From: Phymatolithon calcareum
Lineage: Eukaryota; Rhodophyta; Florideophyceae; Hapalidiales
DNA length: 64,000 bases
NCBI GenBank assembly: GCA_977006965.1
Contig: OZ345370.1
Span: forward strand, 1,550,001-1,614,000
Reading direction: 5' to 3'
The notes beneath the pieces are model-generated. The model was given only the letters and a program-made list of their open reading frames with translations, did no database searches and was not told where the DNA came from. Each line of letters starts with the position of its first letter. Position 1 is the stretch's first letter. A program made the translations under genes and the position numbers. Of the stretch, positions 29,798 through 41,700 are shown piece by piece.

Positions 29798-31407
29798 ACC
29801 TTCCTACCTCCTACCGAGAAGGACAAAGTCTTCCCTGTCGCTCCACCGCGGGTTGCCCAGTCTTCCCTCTCTCTCATGTGCGCGGGTCAAAGTCTGGTGC
29901 TGCTGAAGCGGCGTTACGCTTTTCACCAGCCTCTGTAAGCATACGTGGCTTGTGTGATTATCATGAAAAATAAGAATTTTTATGAGATGCGCGCGGGTCG
30001 AACTAAACGCGACGTGGCCTTTTATGATGCAGGTCGGAAGAGATCATAAGCCGTATTGTGTATGACAAGCTGACGAACCGCTGACGTCACTGCATGTGCT
30101 TATTGGCCCTTTTATAAACCTGTGGACTTTGCTAACCATGAAACATTACAGCAGCTTACTGTACGTGGAATGTCACGCACTGCTCACAATCGACGGCAAC
30201 TGTGGCAATAATTTACACCGTCGGACCTCATGCATTCCCGTTAGACTATGAAAACCATTACATGCTTCATAGTGTACGGCGAATCTCAAAGTGGGACGAC
30301 TGTCCTACACGCATCCGCAGATCGCGGACCAGCAACGCCGCTGTCCAGGACGGACACATGCAGCGAATACTCGCCGGTGTCCTGCTCCTGCTTTTGTGCT
30401 GTTCACGCCTACTAAACCTGCATGGCACTCGGGATGTGATGATATGCACAGCTGAGGAACTTGAATAGTCAAGGGCCCGTGACATTGAAATTTAGAAGTT
30501 ACTTTTTCACCAGCGGTCCGCTTTCTTACCGTTTCTCCTATCTGCCATCTGATACGAGAAGCGCTTTCTCCTGCTATGCGAAAAGAGGCATAAATGAAGG
30601 ATCCTTTTGCAGTTTATCAGGTTTCTCGTGACTCTTGGATGTGATTTCTACTCTGTAGTCTCGAATAGAACTATTGTCCACCAAGAGCCAACAATGAGTC
30701 ACACAATGGAGAAACCTCAGCGTCTAAAATTTCGTTTGCGGGCTGAGAGAACTGTAGGTGTTTGCTAACGCTTGCCATATATTTTATGTTTATTGTGTCT
30801 GCTCCATCATCTCTCCATTCTTCCCCAATTGCAACTAGAGCATGGTCATTCCTAAGATATTCAAGTGCTTCGATGTGAAAGCAGCACATTCGCCGAATCA
30901 CATCCTACAATTTCCTTGTACTGTCTCTAGAACTAGAGACAGTATAAGGAAATTGTCTTTGCGTTTACGGATAGCCTCTGCTTGAACAGTACCTCTGCAA
31001 GAAGTCGTGACAGCACGTGGAGGATGATGCCATCGCAGAAAAGCCTGTTGGTCTGCACGGCTTCTGCTCGTGGAGCATTGAGTTATGATAATGCAGTGTG
31101 ACTGACAGCTGCATCCACGTCACGACGAAGTCGAAAGTCACTTACACCCATACCCTTCCTTACAAAATTGTGTAATTTATTGATTTATTTCTAGAATCTG
31201 AGGTCTCTTCTAAACGAACTTTTGACTGGTCAGGTTTCGCGGAAAAGTTAATAAATTTCCCGAATACTCTGAAATTTTGTAAACGAGCTGGCAAAACGTG
31301 TAATCTTGCGATGCGAGTATGGCCACAGTGGATGGAAACGCTGTCGATCAAAGTCTGTTAGGTGCTGGTACAACGCCTCGTGTTAGACAGATCAAAATTA
31401 GTCCTCG
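29798..31407. other. intergenic region with a 50-nt palindrome
   Basis: No confident gene. A near-perfect palindrome lies at 30907-30956. Immediately to its left, a minus-strand open stretch of about 76 codons (30901-30671; EALEYLRNDHALVAIGEEW) begins right after a TTGTAG acceptor-like site and has protein-like composition. It may be a 3' exon of an unrecognised gene or a relic. The rest, including an 88-codon plus frame at 30202, shows nothing recognisable. Confidence 0.35.
30907..30956. repeat. 50-nt near-perfect palindrome
   Basis: Two 24-base arms (30907-30930 and 30933-30956) are reverse complements with one mismatch, separated by two bases (AA). The arms contain TACTGT and its complement. 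It could extrude as a cruciform or form a hairpin in RNA. Confidence 0.9.
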
Positions 31408-32281
31408 ATGCGGACTGTGCCGTTCGCCGACGCGATTCTGATGAAAGCGTCTAAAAAAGCGGTTGCCGTACGTATCCTCCGTCAAGCCTTCATCGGATGC
31501 CGCCACTGTTTTATATATTATCCCTCTAACGCGGGGGCTGAAAATGTACATGTATTAGATTGGTCGCAATTACGCTCTCCACGCAGCAGAATTAGGCTCG
31601 TCCATTCCGTCAGAACCATTTTGGTTTTTTAAGCCGTCGACTTCGTATTTGGCGGTGAATAGTGGTCCAATTCTGCTCCCTCATGGCGCATTGGTGCACC
31701 ATGAAGGTATCTAAATATCAACATAGTCCGTGGCATAGAACGTACGCAATCAGCGAACTGACCGATCGTGATTATTTGATATCTGAGCTGCAGTTGAGTT
31801 AGGAGTTGTCATCAAAAAACCAGCTCGCGACGTTCCTGCCAGCCGGGCTTCAGAGTATATCGCCGGATACGTCTGCGCGATTGATGTCACTGCTAGAAAT
31901 TGGCAGAACACAGACAAAGATGCTGGGCGCCCTTGGGGCAGGAGCAAGGGATGCGATACTTTTCTTCCGATTTCGAAATTCATCGCTCCAGAACTTATTC
32001 CTCTCGACCCGGTGACTGGGGTGGTGTCCGTGGACCTGTACCTGAGCGTGAACGGCGAAACGAGGCAAAAGGGCTCTACGAGCGAAATGATATTCCCGAT
32101 TCCAAAGCTCATTGAACATATTACATCTCATGTTACATTGGATCAATGGGATCTTGTTTTAACGGGGACACCCGCTGGCGTGGGACCGATTAAGCACGGG
32201 GATGTGATCAAGGCGGGAATTGTGAATATTGTCGATATGGAATTCTCGGCTGAGGACAAGCATAGTCGAAAGCAAGAGTAA
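31408..32281 (+). CDS. FAHD1: fumarylacetoacetate hydrolase-domain protein, FAHD1-like, three exons
   Basis: No single frame shows this gene; splicing exons 31408-31467, 31559-31706 and 31788-32281 (introns 91 and 81 nt, GT-AG) gives 233 aa, close to the usual 220. Order of motifs: KKAVAIGRNYALHAAELG, FFKPSTSYL, PILLPHG, HHEAAVELGVVI with the two metal-binding Glu, CAIDVTARNWQ with the metal-binding Asp, SEMIFPIPKLIEHITSH and LTGTPAGVGPIKHGD. FAHD1 enzymes hydrolyse acylpyruvates and decarboxylate oxaloacetate, usually in mitochondria. The first exon gives a short N-terminus (MRTVPFADAILMKASKK) that could be a weak targeting signal. It is convergent with cytochrome c, about 350 bases away. 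Motif continuity across both junctions makes the model strong. Confidence 0.88.
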
Positions 32282-32632
32282 TTGGCTGTGCGTTCCCATT
32301 GAACGGTCGCAAGGGAAGGATAGCGCGAACACATGCAGTCGTCAGTTTCTGCACGTTCTCAACAGCTGCCAAGCTGTGCGCGAAAAGGACTTGGACCGTA
32401 GATATTGTACTCCTCGTGCTTTAATTTTCATATGATATAACGAAAGAACAGAAGCAGAGGCGATCGAGACTACCATGCCAAATGCAATCAAGTCAATACA
32501 GACTTGATTCACAACGTGTACACACAAAGATAAACTCTACCAGCGCCAAGTAGGTGCATACGTCAGTCTTTCTGCGCCATGAGACATGGAAGACTGTATC
32601 CAAAATTGGTAGAGCTTGACGCACAGCCCGAA

Positions 32633-33059
32633 TTATTCGTTAGTGACTTTCTTGAGGAACGAGATAAGATCGGCCCGCTCTTGTGGCTTCTTGATTCCCG
32701 CAAACACCATCTTAGTACCAACAATGTACTTTTTCGGGTTGAGCAGATACTGGAACAGGGTGTCATCGCTCCACATGATGCCCGAGTTCTTGTTGGCCGC
32801 CGTGTATGCGTATCCCGGAACGGACCCGCTCTGTCGGCCGAACAGTCCATGCAAGTTGGGGCCCTGCTTCGTAGCACCGCCAGACTCATCTGCAGCGATT
32901 CACGCAGGGGATCGCCGCATGCGCAACCGTTAGAGTATTGTTAACAACGCTAGGCTACGAGGAGACGATTCGAGACGTCGACTTACATGTGTGACACTGA
33001 GAGCATTTCGTCTTGAAGATCTTAGCACCTTTCTCCGGGCGGCCTTCTGGCATCGACAT
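32633..33059 (-). CDS. CYC: cytochrome c, two exons
   Basis: Exons 33059-32987 and 32889-32633 (intron 97 nt, GT-AG) encode 109 aa, the normal length for eukaryotic cytochrome c. The haem-attachment motif CSQCH is at residues 19-23, [11 protein letters not shown] and [12 protein letters not shown] follow, and the axial Met lies in KMVFAGIKK near residue 85. The protein carries electrons from complex III to complex IV in the mitochondrial intermembrane space. The junction gives CHTYESGG where relatives have CHTVEKGG, which supports the splice sites. There is no cleavable presequence, as expected. Its neighbour FAHD1, also a mitochondrial-type protein, is convergent. Confidence 0.95.
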
Positions 33060-35279
33060 CTTGCAATTCCTATGTGGTGTCGCACTGACGCTAGGATGTT
33101 AGAATTGTCGGAGTGGTGCACGGTTGAAAGGACTGAAAAAAGTTTGGTTCTCTCCTGGGGACACCGACCGTAAGAGGTCGCAGCAGTGCATTGAAAATTG
33201 AAAAAAATTTGCCAGTTCTACAACGTTCAAACTGTTGGCGGCTGCCAGCGAATCAGAGCGCTAGATGTGGCCCGCGACCAGCCACATAATGCGCATTACA
33301 GTTTATTGAGAAGGAATGTGGACGGATTCATCAAGAAAAAAACAAATTTGATGAGGACCTCCATCAGATTGTGCTCATCAAAATGCAAGTTCGAATAGAC
33401 TCCTGGGCGTTCTGATGTCTATATTTGGGACCAGATATGGCCATCAAGGACGCACCCGAAGACCCTGCTGTGCCGGCTGGATGCTTGGGCGGGAATGAAG
33501 GGGAAGGTAACATTCCCCTTCCTTCACACCCAAAGACATTCCGAAGGTTAGCCCCGGGAATAGAATCTTATTTCTTGAATTCAACCTTGCACTTGAGGAC
33601 CGAAATTTTGGAGAGGTAGCGGATTTTGTCAATATCGTAGCCATGTATAGGTCTCTGCTTATCTAGCCTAATTCAGTGTCAAGATTGACTGCTATAATAC
33701 CCTGCCAGTGGGTCTGTTTTGAAAGAAAACAAGTTTGTTGTTTTTAACAGTTTGCAATCGGCGAACATTCGTGACAGAGTTTTATTTTTCGACGCGGGCA
33801 TTGCCTTGGGAGACTAGAGAATGGCATGGAAACTTTCTAATCACGGCAACAGTTTCGGAAGGTTGATTACGAACGAGCTTGCTGGATGCGGTGCGACATG
33901 TTATTTGTCGAATGCTCGAGCTTGTTGGAGAGTCTGGCTCAGCTTAAATTATAGTGCAGTCGACAATCGAACTTTCCTCATTTAAGTGAGTAAAAAGCAC
34001 ATCTAAATTTCTCGTTGGGTGAAACTATTGGAGACAAATCTGAGTGAACACATTCTGAAGAATTTTGAAGGAAGATTCGACTTGACCCCAAGGAATTTGT
34101 GATCAAGAATCCTGGCGAGCTAGAAACAGGAAGAAGACGGGCGTGTAAATGAACTTTTCTATTGTCTCAAACGTCAACCTGGTCGTCAGCCTCGCTCAAG
34201 CCGGTTTGTGTGGAAGAGAATTAGTGCCGCCAAAGCCCAGTGTTTTGGCTACTTTCATGTGCTTTGTTGTTGGTACTTTGTTCACCTTTGCGAAGACTTT
34301 CTGAATCAACGGGGAGTTCCGCAGCTGCACGTGAAAACTATTGCAGGCCTTTGGTTCCGGGCGCGTTGCAAACCCAAAAATATACTGTGGGGATCAATGG
34401 CGCTTAGTTCTATGACCTCTTGAGCTGCCGTTCAATAAATACGGGAACTCTTAGGAAGTTTGAAACAGCACAGTTTGTTGTACAGGAGTTTCAAAAACAG
34501 TGCCCAGAGATTCAATGACATTTAGACGCCGTGTATGATACCCGTGAATGTTTGATTTTCATACGTTTCGGGTTGCGGCAGTCGAGAACTACAGTATCCT
34601 TGCCGAGTAAATTTACGGCTCTCCGTGGGTTCTTGCTTGCGCCCTGGGAACAAGAACTCAAGCACCGTAATCACCGTAATCCCGTCAGTGCCAAGTGACA
34701 TCTAAAGCTTTTTTTGAATCACGTCAGCGAGCAAGTTTCATACTGGAGCATGCTTGAATGGCGTCGAGAACACTCGGAAGCAGCCTGTCAAGGATAATTC
34801 CATTGGTGAGTGAGACTTAAATACATGTTGTTGCAGCATCATGACCTTATTTCCTAACTGGATTCTCCTGCGCGAACGCGATGCTGTTGTCGTGAGATAG
34901 GGGCTAGCTCTGGGCGCGGCAATTGAGCTGTTTATGATAAAAGTGCGTATTGGCAGTGAGACGTTTTACGAGACTGCAAAGCGGCTAGAGACAACCAGGC
35001 GAAACGATAGACTCGTGAAGAACAAAGAACTTGAAGAACGAGTGCTGGAACGCACTGCGAAACGCCAGCAAAACACACAGGAAAGCTAGAGACGACTTTA
35101 ATTCTTTGCGAATCGCATGAACTACAGTTTGCTCAAAGCATGCTATTCACATAAAGCAAAACCGCAAAACCCAGGCGAATAGCAGCTCTACCTCTTCACT
35201 AGCAACAAGGCGAAAAGCGGCAAAAGCTTAATAAAAAAGAGAAACGAGACAAGCGTTCTACAAACTCAACCATTCCAGC
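33060..35279. other. gene-poor interval
   Basis: About 2.2 kb without a confident gene. One possible terminal exon at 34901-35089 is listed separately. A short hairpin-capable stretch (GGGAATG ... CATTCCC) lies near 33491-33517. A 51-codon frame from 34149 starting MNFSIVSNVN looks hydrophobic but has no recognised family. Confidence 0.35.
34901..35089 (+). CDS. possible terminal exon of an OPA3-like protein
   Basis: After an acceptor-like GAGATAG, an open stretch of 62 codons reads LALGAAIELFMIKVRIG then FYETAKRLETTRRNDR and a charged coiled tail, ending at TAG. The pattern LGA, a hydrophobic helix, (Y/F)E, then a basic coiled coil resembles the end of OPA3 proteins of the mitochondrial membrane. 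I could not find convincing upstream exons carrying the rest, so it may be a relic or a chance frame. Confidence 0.25.
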   Translation, partial: GLALGAAIELFMIKVRIGSETFYETAKRLETTRRNDRLVKNKELEERVLERTAKRQQNTQES

Positions 35280-35933
35280 TCAACCCCAGTTAGGCCAGCG
35301 ACGAGCCCTGTCATAAAAAGATTTCCCTCCATGGCGCTCCTCTTGCATCGGTTCATCATCAGGTTCCTCCACAACGGGTCGCTGGCTCCTCTCCGAGCGA
35401 CTGCGCCTCCTGCGCGACTCTCTGCGCGACTCCCGCTCATCATCGGAAAGTTCCTCCACTTGAGCCGGCGGCAGGAGCTGGCGTTGACCTTCAGACGTAG
35501 GCCATCCGAAATCCGCGCGAAAATCGTCCAGCAACGCGAACGGGTTTGGAGGTGCCCTATCCTGAAAACGAGACTGCTCGCGCGTTCCGTCCGGATTGCG
35601 AACAATGCGCTCGGTGGTCGGCCGTCCGTCGTGTCCGGGCTGAGTGCGAACGTGCTCCTCGCGGACACGACCATCCGGACCCACCCTGTGTGTGTGAGAC
35701 TCGTAATAGTAGTTAGATGAGCCGTTGTAAGGAGCATCTCTGAACGCGCCCTGCATTGCCCCCATCATGGACGACATCATGGAGTTGTGAAAACCCATGA
35801 AGTCGCGGTCCATACGCTCCATCATGTCAAACATTGGGTCTCTGAAGCGCTCGTCCCGACGCATCATCTCCCGCTGAGAGCGGTGCGAGCGCCTCCCAGT
35901 GTCATCGTAAACGTCGTGGCGCCAGTGCGACAT
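35280..35933 (-). CDS. MLF-like (myeloid leukemia factor family) protein, 217 aa
   Basis: The N-terminal 65 residues are Met/Arg/Asp-rich (FDMMERMDRDFMGF, SMMSSMMGAMQG), then comes a block YYYESHTHRVGPDGRVREEH and ERIVRNPDGTRE that looks like the beta-rich central part of MLF family proteins, which are small adaptors of nucleus and cytoplasm often linked to DnaJ chaperones. The C-terminal third is acidic then Arg/Ser-rich. The family assignment is tentative, because the composition is biased and key blocks are short. Single exon; the neighbouring M17 peptidase is divergent, about 500 bases away. Confidence 0.5.
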   Translation of the reverse strand: MSHWRHDVYDDTGRRSHRSQREMMRRDERFRDPMFDMMERMDRDFMGFHNSMMSSMMGAMQGAFRDAPYNGSSNYYYESHTHRVGPDGRVREEHVRTQPGHDGRPTTERIVRNPDGTREQSRFQDRAPPNPFALLDDFRADFGWPTSEGQRQLLPPAQVEELSDDERESRRESRRRRSRSERSQRPVVEEPDDEPMQEERHGGKSFYDRARRWPNWG

Positions 35934-36432
35934 GGCGACCGAAATGAACTTTACCTAGGATACGGCTTGAGATCAGACTCGACAGGTCGCAGGAAAGAAA
36001 GTACGCAAGGTTGCTGACGCGATGCACGTCCATGCGCGAAAGCTATGAAATATTTTCGAGCATTTCGTGGCTTTTCGAAAATTCTAGAATTCGAGACTGA
36101 CGTTATCATGAAAGTGTCAGTTTGCTTCCAGCGGCGTTACAGACGCTTATGTTTTTCTATTGGCTATTTCTTTGTCAGTAGCATCAGATTCCGGTGACGG
36201 CTACCTGAACATGGTAATTAACCAATCGGAGTGATGTCCAGCTGAGGTCAATCTCCCGTAGACCATCGATCAGACATGCATGTCTGGTTCGCAATGCTTT
36301 GATACATTGCAGTTTCCAGCCTGCAAATTTATCGAAAAATCACAAATTGTGAATCCTGTGTCGCTATGTATACAAGCAGAGCAGGCTTTGTCCTAGTGCA
36401 GAACGCTGTGTTCGTCTCCCCCGATTTGAAAG
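35934..36432. other. divergent promoter region
   Basis: About 500 bases between the MLF-like gene (minus) and the M17 aminopeptidase (plus). No ORF or RNA gene recognised. Confidence 0.45.
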
Positions 36433-38375
36433 ATGGTGCAAAAGAAAGAGGACGAAATCGGGCGCTCCGGTGCCGCGCTAAACTACACAGTGGATGAATC
36501 GGAAAATTTGGAGCTTGCAAAGGAAGCTGACCTTGTCGGATTCATCGGCACCAAAAAGGCACTGTCCAGTGATCGTGTGTCGAAATTTATCTACTCGTTT
36601 GCGGAATGCTTTCCCGCCAGCAGCATAACGGAAGTTTGGAAGGCCGCTTTGAGGGATGCCAATGTTGGTGATTTCGGTTGGAGCACATGCATGCTATACG
36701 CAGTGGAGGGAAAGCTTAGGAAGTTGTTTCTGGGTATAGTTCCAGAACCGTCAAAAGTAAGTCTCGAAATGCGTCCGGAATGCATCCTGTGGATTTCGAT
36801 TGCAGTGATAGAACTAATTGTCGCCAGATCTAACTGCTTCGCCCACTATGCAAATGTTTGACCTGCGTTGCTGCAGCTTTCGCGTCACAACGGTAAGTCT
36901 CGATTCTCTCACAAAATCAATTCTTCCAAAGAAAGAAACCAAACCTGACAAGATCTAAATTTATCGCTCTTTTGTAAACCTTCAACTCCGTTGCAATAGC
37001 ATGCTACGCTGTGAACGTCGTAACATCGCTCACATCATCGGTGGTGAATGGTGGGAAACAAGGGCTATTAATCTACGTCGCTGAGTCTGAAAAATTGTAC
37101 GCAATAGGATGCGCGGCAGCTCGTGCCTTCCCAATTTTCAGCTTGAAGACGAAGCAAATGTCTGTGAAGAATGGAAGAACACAGCCGAACTTTACGATAA
37201 GCTTGTGTGCGAATGATGGTGTCGATATGCGGTCCTCGTTTTCCCGCATTGCAAGTGCAGCATCTTCCATTCGCGAAGTGGGTTTCTTAGGTGACATGCC
37301 TGCGGACGTAATGAACTCACAGATGTTTGTACGCAAGGCTCAGCAAGTCCGGGCGGATCTCAAAGCTCTGGGAAAATCTGTTGACCTTAAGGTCTTGCGC
37401 ATGCAAGAACTCATTGATGGTGGATTTGGTGGTTTGCGGGGTGTGGGCCAGGGCGCGGCAATAGCAGGACCGGAGAGAGAGCCTGCTCTCATCCATCTGT
37501 CACACACTTTCGGAGATGTCACAGCACCGAATGCGAGGAAGTGGGCATTGGTTGGCAAGGGGATTGTGTTTGATACAGGTGGCTTGCATATCAAATCGCG
37601 CCTCGGGATGAACTGGATGAAAATTGACATGCTCGGAGCAGCAGCCCAGCTTTACGCCTTCAAGACCGCTGTGGAGATCGGGGCAATTCAAAACGGGAGA
37701 CTTGACGCAGTGCTTTGTGTGGCAGAGAACAGTGTGTCGGCATGGTCCTACAGGCCCGATGACGTACTCACAATGCACTCTGGGCGTACTGTGGAAATCA
37801 ACAACAGCGACGCGGTAAGTTTGCACTGGTTTTTTTCTGAATTATCTAGTGTATGCTTTGGGCTTTGAGCTAACTCTATCTCCTGGCGGGTCCTGATATA
37901 GGAGGGTCGTTTGGTTCTCGCGGACGGAGTTTCGTATGCCGCCTTAGAAATTAAGCCCCATGTCATTCTCACCACGGCGACTCTTACAGGCGCTCAAGGC
38001 GTCGCGACGGGGAAGCGGCATTGTGCAGTAATGAGTACAACCGAGGCCTTGGAAAAAATCACAGTGGAATCGGGGAAACGCAGCGGGGATTGCGCGTTTC
38101 CAGTGCTATATGCACCAGAGTTATTTAAGAAGGAATTCTCGAGCAAGGTGGCGGATATGGTGAACTCTGTTAAGGATCGAGCGAATGCCCAAGTCTCTTG
38201 TGCAGGTCAGTTTATTGCCAACCACTTACCCAGTGACTTCCTCGAGCGTGGCGGCCAGTTTGCCCATGTCGATATTGCGGCACCTGCAGCGATTGATGGC
38301 AGGGCCACCGGATTTGGCGTGGCGTTGCTGGTGGACATGGTTTCGCAATCCGTTGCACTTGCCAATGGGAAGTAA
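36433..38375 (+). CDS. M17 leucyl aminopeptidase (NPEPL1-like), four exons with a 16-nt microexon
   Basis: Exons 36433-36756, 36877-36892, 37000-37814 and 37902-38375 give 542 aa; introns are 120, 107 and 87 nt. The 16-nt second exon encodes LSRHN, a motif kept in M17 enzymes just after PEPSK, and it preserves phase. The catalytic domain has GKGIVFDTGGLHIKSRLG near 300 (Lys and Asp ligands), MKIDMLGAAA (Asp) and NNSDAEGRLVLADGVSYA across the last junction (Asp and Glu ligands). The C-terminus HVDIAAP and RATGFGVALLVD matches the NPEPL1 branch. It should be a two-metal exopeptidase removing N-terminal residues, probably cytosolic because no leader is seen. The stop overlaps a GTAAGT, so a further 3' intron cannot be excluded, but the length already fits. 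Confidence 0.9.
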
Positions 38376-38739
38376 GTGAGCAGTAAGCATGTGGACAACT
38401 GGGAATTTTCTAGCTTACAATGTCACCTTGCAAGATGCGGGGAACGTGTGGAGTCTGCACGAGATACATGTCCGGTCAGATATTCTATTACTGCATGTAA
38501 CTGGAAGTGTAATGGAATGGCTCGTTGACGCGTCCTGTTCTTTCAAGTGAAGGATGTGACCGAATAGTTCTTGCGACCTTTGTCACAGCTTCACCAGAGT
38601 TTAAGCAAACCAAATTTTCACTGTGCATCATGTGCTGCTGTTGCAGCAATGCTTATGTACATGTGCTGTAAAATAGAACGAAGCTGAGACATTATGCAGC
38701 CCCAGTCATGGCCGATTTAGTTTCATTTACAACCTACGT
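38376..38739. other. convergent 3' intergenic region
   Basis: About 360 bases between the stops of the M17 peptidase and UTP21. No gene recognised. Confidence 0.45.
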
Positions 38740-41700
38740 TTACACTTGCCCAGAAAAATGACCTGAGAGCGCGACAACGGCATCAAACCGCTGCCGTAAG
38801 CTCGACCACGCTTCCTCTTGTGCACAGAGCAAGCTTTTGAGAAGCTCGCTACTACCTTTCATCTGCGCCAACTGAACGCCATGCGCATTCAGAAATACTC
38901 CAAGATGCGCCTGTGTTAGTTCGAAATCCTCCACGCTATTCAACCGGGACAAAAAGTACTTTGCCGCTCCTCGCAAAGCAGCCCGTCCCTCAATTGTGCG
39001 CAACTCCAGATCGATTCCGGAAGGCTTTAGCGAGTAGAGTAGCACAGTAGCTTTCTCAAAATCTCCATTTGCGACGAGTTTTCCAAACATGCTATTTCCA
39101 AAGTCATCCTCTATATCAGAGTTGTCTTTGCAAATTGCTTCAGCGTTATCCCTCTTGTTCAGAGCATCGTCTGCGACAGCGCTTTTCCCCACATCGTTCT
39201 CCAAGTCGAATTTCATTTCCAGCCCCTTCACTGTTGGGAGAAAGAATGGGACATTATCAGGCTTTTTTGGTGGAGCTAACGGTTTGTTCCGCTCCTTGAT
39301 AGCATTCAAATTGCTCAACACTGCCCAGTGGGTCGCGGGCTTTCCGCTCAATGTGACCAATTCAGGAGCAATTGATTTGCTCTTGGACTCTTCTTCCTCG
39401 TCGTCGGAATCTGCCATGTCCGAATGGGATGTGGACTCGCTGTCGTCCGAGCTTTCATTGTCGACTAGAACATTGTCAAGGGAGGGAAGTTCAGAATTAG
39501 GATTTTGGAGAACCTTTGTTCCAGATTCTTGCTTCTTGATTGTGTCCAGGGAGAGATACTTCGACTGGTCGATCCATAATACCACCGCCAGACTGTTCAC
39601 ATGTGTCGTGGCGATGAACGCTCCTCTTGGCGCAACAATTACGCTCGTAGGAGCGTTCGCACAGCGCATTACGTCAATCGCCCGTCCAGACGGCAGATCC
39701 CATGTCCTTAATGTACCGTCCATCGAAGCCGACACCAATCGTCGTCCTTCCCCATCGAAGCAGACATCTGAAACAGGGCCATGATGCCCCTTAAACACAC
39801 GAGCCAGCTTTTGAGAGGTGCCATCGTAAACGTAAATGATGAAATCTTCACAGGTAATGGCAAGCAAGTCGGAGCACCTACACCATACAAGCGACACGAT
39901 TTCCGATGGTGCCGTTATACAGTTCGACTCTCGAGTTCTCGTTCTTAGTTTCCAATACTTTACAGCCTTGTCCCTGCGCCCAGAAGTTAATAAAATATCA
40001 CTCAACGCGTCAATGGAAACCCCTGCAACGGAGCCATCATGCGCATATCCCCATTCTGTAGTATTGCGTTTCTTCTCTGTGTCAGAGTTCGGCTCTTCGA
40101 AAGCCCCTATGTGCAACCCGCTCTGCAAGTTGTAAATATGCACCCTGCCATCCATCGACCCCACGACTGCAAAATTTCCGCATGGAGAAGTGGCAACGCA
40201 GGTAGCAGTTCGATTTTCAATTTCGATATTCTTGCCAGTTAATGGTGCCTTCGTTTTTGATGGAGGATCACGCAGCGCTGCAAACGCCAGACGCAATTGT
40301 CCCGGCCGTGGGCCGGGTTTGAGAACATGTTGAAAGACCCGCGTGCTCTTTGATTGCCATGTGTAAACTTGCTCCCGATCCGCATGGGCGGTGACGATAT
40401 TCCCAAAATCACCATCTCTGACTTTCGACGTGCTGGTGGCAATTGCAGTTACAACAGGAAGGAGGCCTGTCACTGACGAGTCCCGTGCTCCAACTTCTAC
40501 TCCCTTTTGCGCCCTGATTCGTTTTCTGGTCTTGGAACTCAGCTTGGACAGACCGGCCTGCGAGAAAGTTTTGTTCTTGTTGTCCTGCACTGCGGAGACA
40601 AGCCTCAACTCGCGGTCAAGTCCCACAGACACCATTATAGTTGAGCTACGTCCGCAAAAGCGAACTTTAGTTGGTGGCAGACGATGTCCCTCACGGGAGC
40701 GCAGTACGCGAGCCTCGCCCTCTGACCCGTCAAAAATGTGGACCTTGAAAGAGTTATCGACGGCACCAGCGGTTACAAGAATGGGTTCACTTTCCAAAAA
40801 TTCTGCAAGCGCAACGCCACCTTCATGCACATTGAGTGCCGCGGAGATCATGCGCTTCTCGTTGAGGTCCCACTTTAGTAAATTGCCCCCCTTGTCTGCT
40901 GTGACCATTGTTTCGCTGCCGTCTGTCCGAAATGAAATTGCTTGGATGGGCACGAGCTGCGTGCCTTCACCCGTCATCTGTTCGCTGGCATCGTGTTGAT
41001 ATGTCGCCACGGTCTCGTCGAATTTGAAGTTATACAGCACCGCGCGACCATCCGCTGTACCGACTGCAACGACATCGAGGACCGGCGAGGGAGTGAGGAC
41101 TGTCACGGAAGCTCCAAAGCTGGAAAACATATGGACAATGGAGCGCGAACGCAAATTCACAAGCATGCATCTGCCGTCTGCAGCCCCGAGCAAAACCTTA
41201 TTGACGTATGTTTGAGGGTGGCAAATAGCGGTTACGACGAAGTCAAGCGGAAGCGAAATGTCTGACACAGTATCCGGTTCTCTGCTTGGTTTGTCCTTGT
41301 AGTTTTTAGGAAGCCCAAACGCCAGGATACGTCGCCCAACAGCAGAGACGGTGACCAGGAACTGGCCCACAACAAGCATATGTGAGATAGGGTCGGCATG
41401 GGATCGCCAGAGCGTGTACGGTCGCATAAAGTAGTACAGCACAATGTCTGCATTGAATGCAGCATACGTAATGTCGTCGAGAACTGCAACAGCGGATATT
41501 CGTGGCGCCGTTTCGGCTGTGCCCTCGAACCATGCTGGAGGTACAGGCTTTGACACAGCCTTTAATTTCAGGTTTAAGTTGTAGACATGCAGTGCGCGAG
41601 CTCCGTCCACAGGAGTGGTTATAGTCGTTTTTAAACCACGGCGATAAATATAGGGTGAGCAGTTGGAACCTTCCAGTCCGTCGCAAACGAGTCCCAGGGC

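Noticed and set aside
32579-32944. 121-codon plus-strand frame
   Set aside because: It is antisense to the cytochrome c exon, which has clear family motifs.
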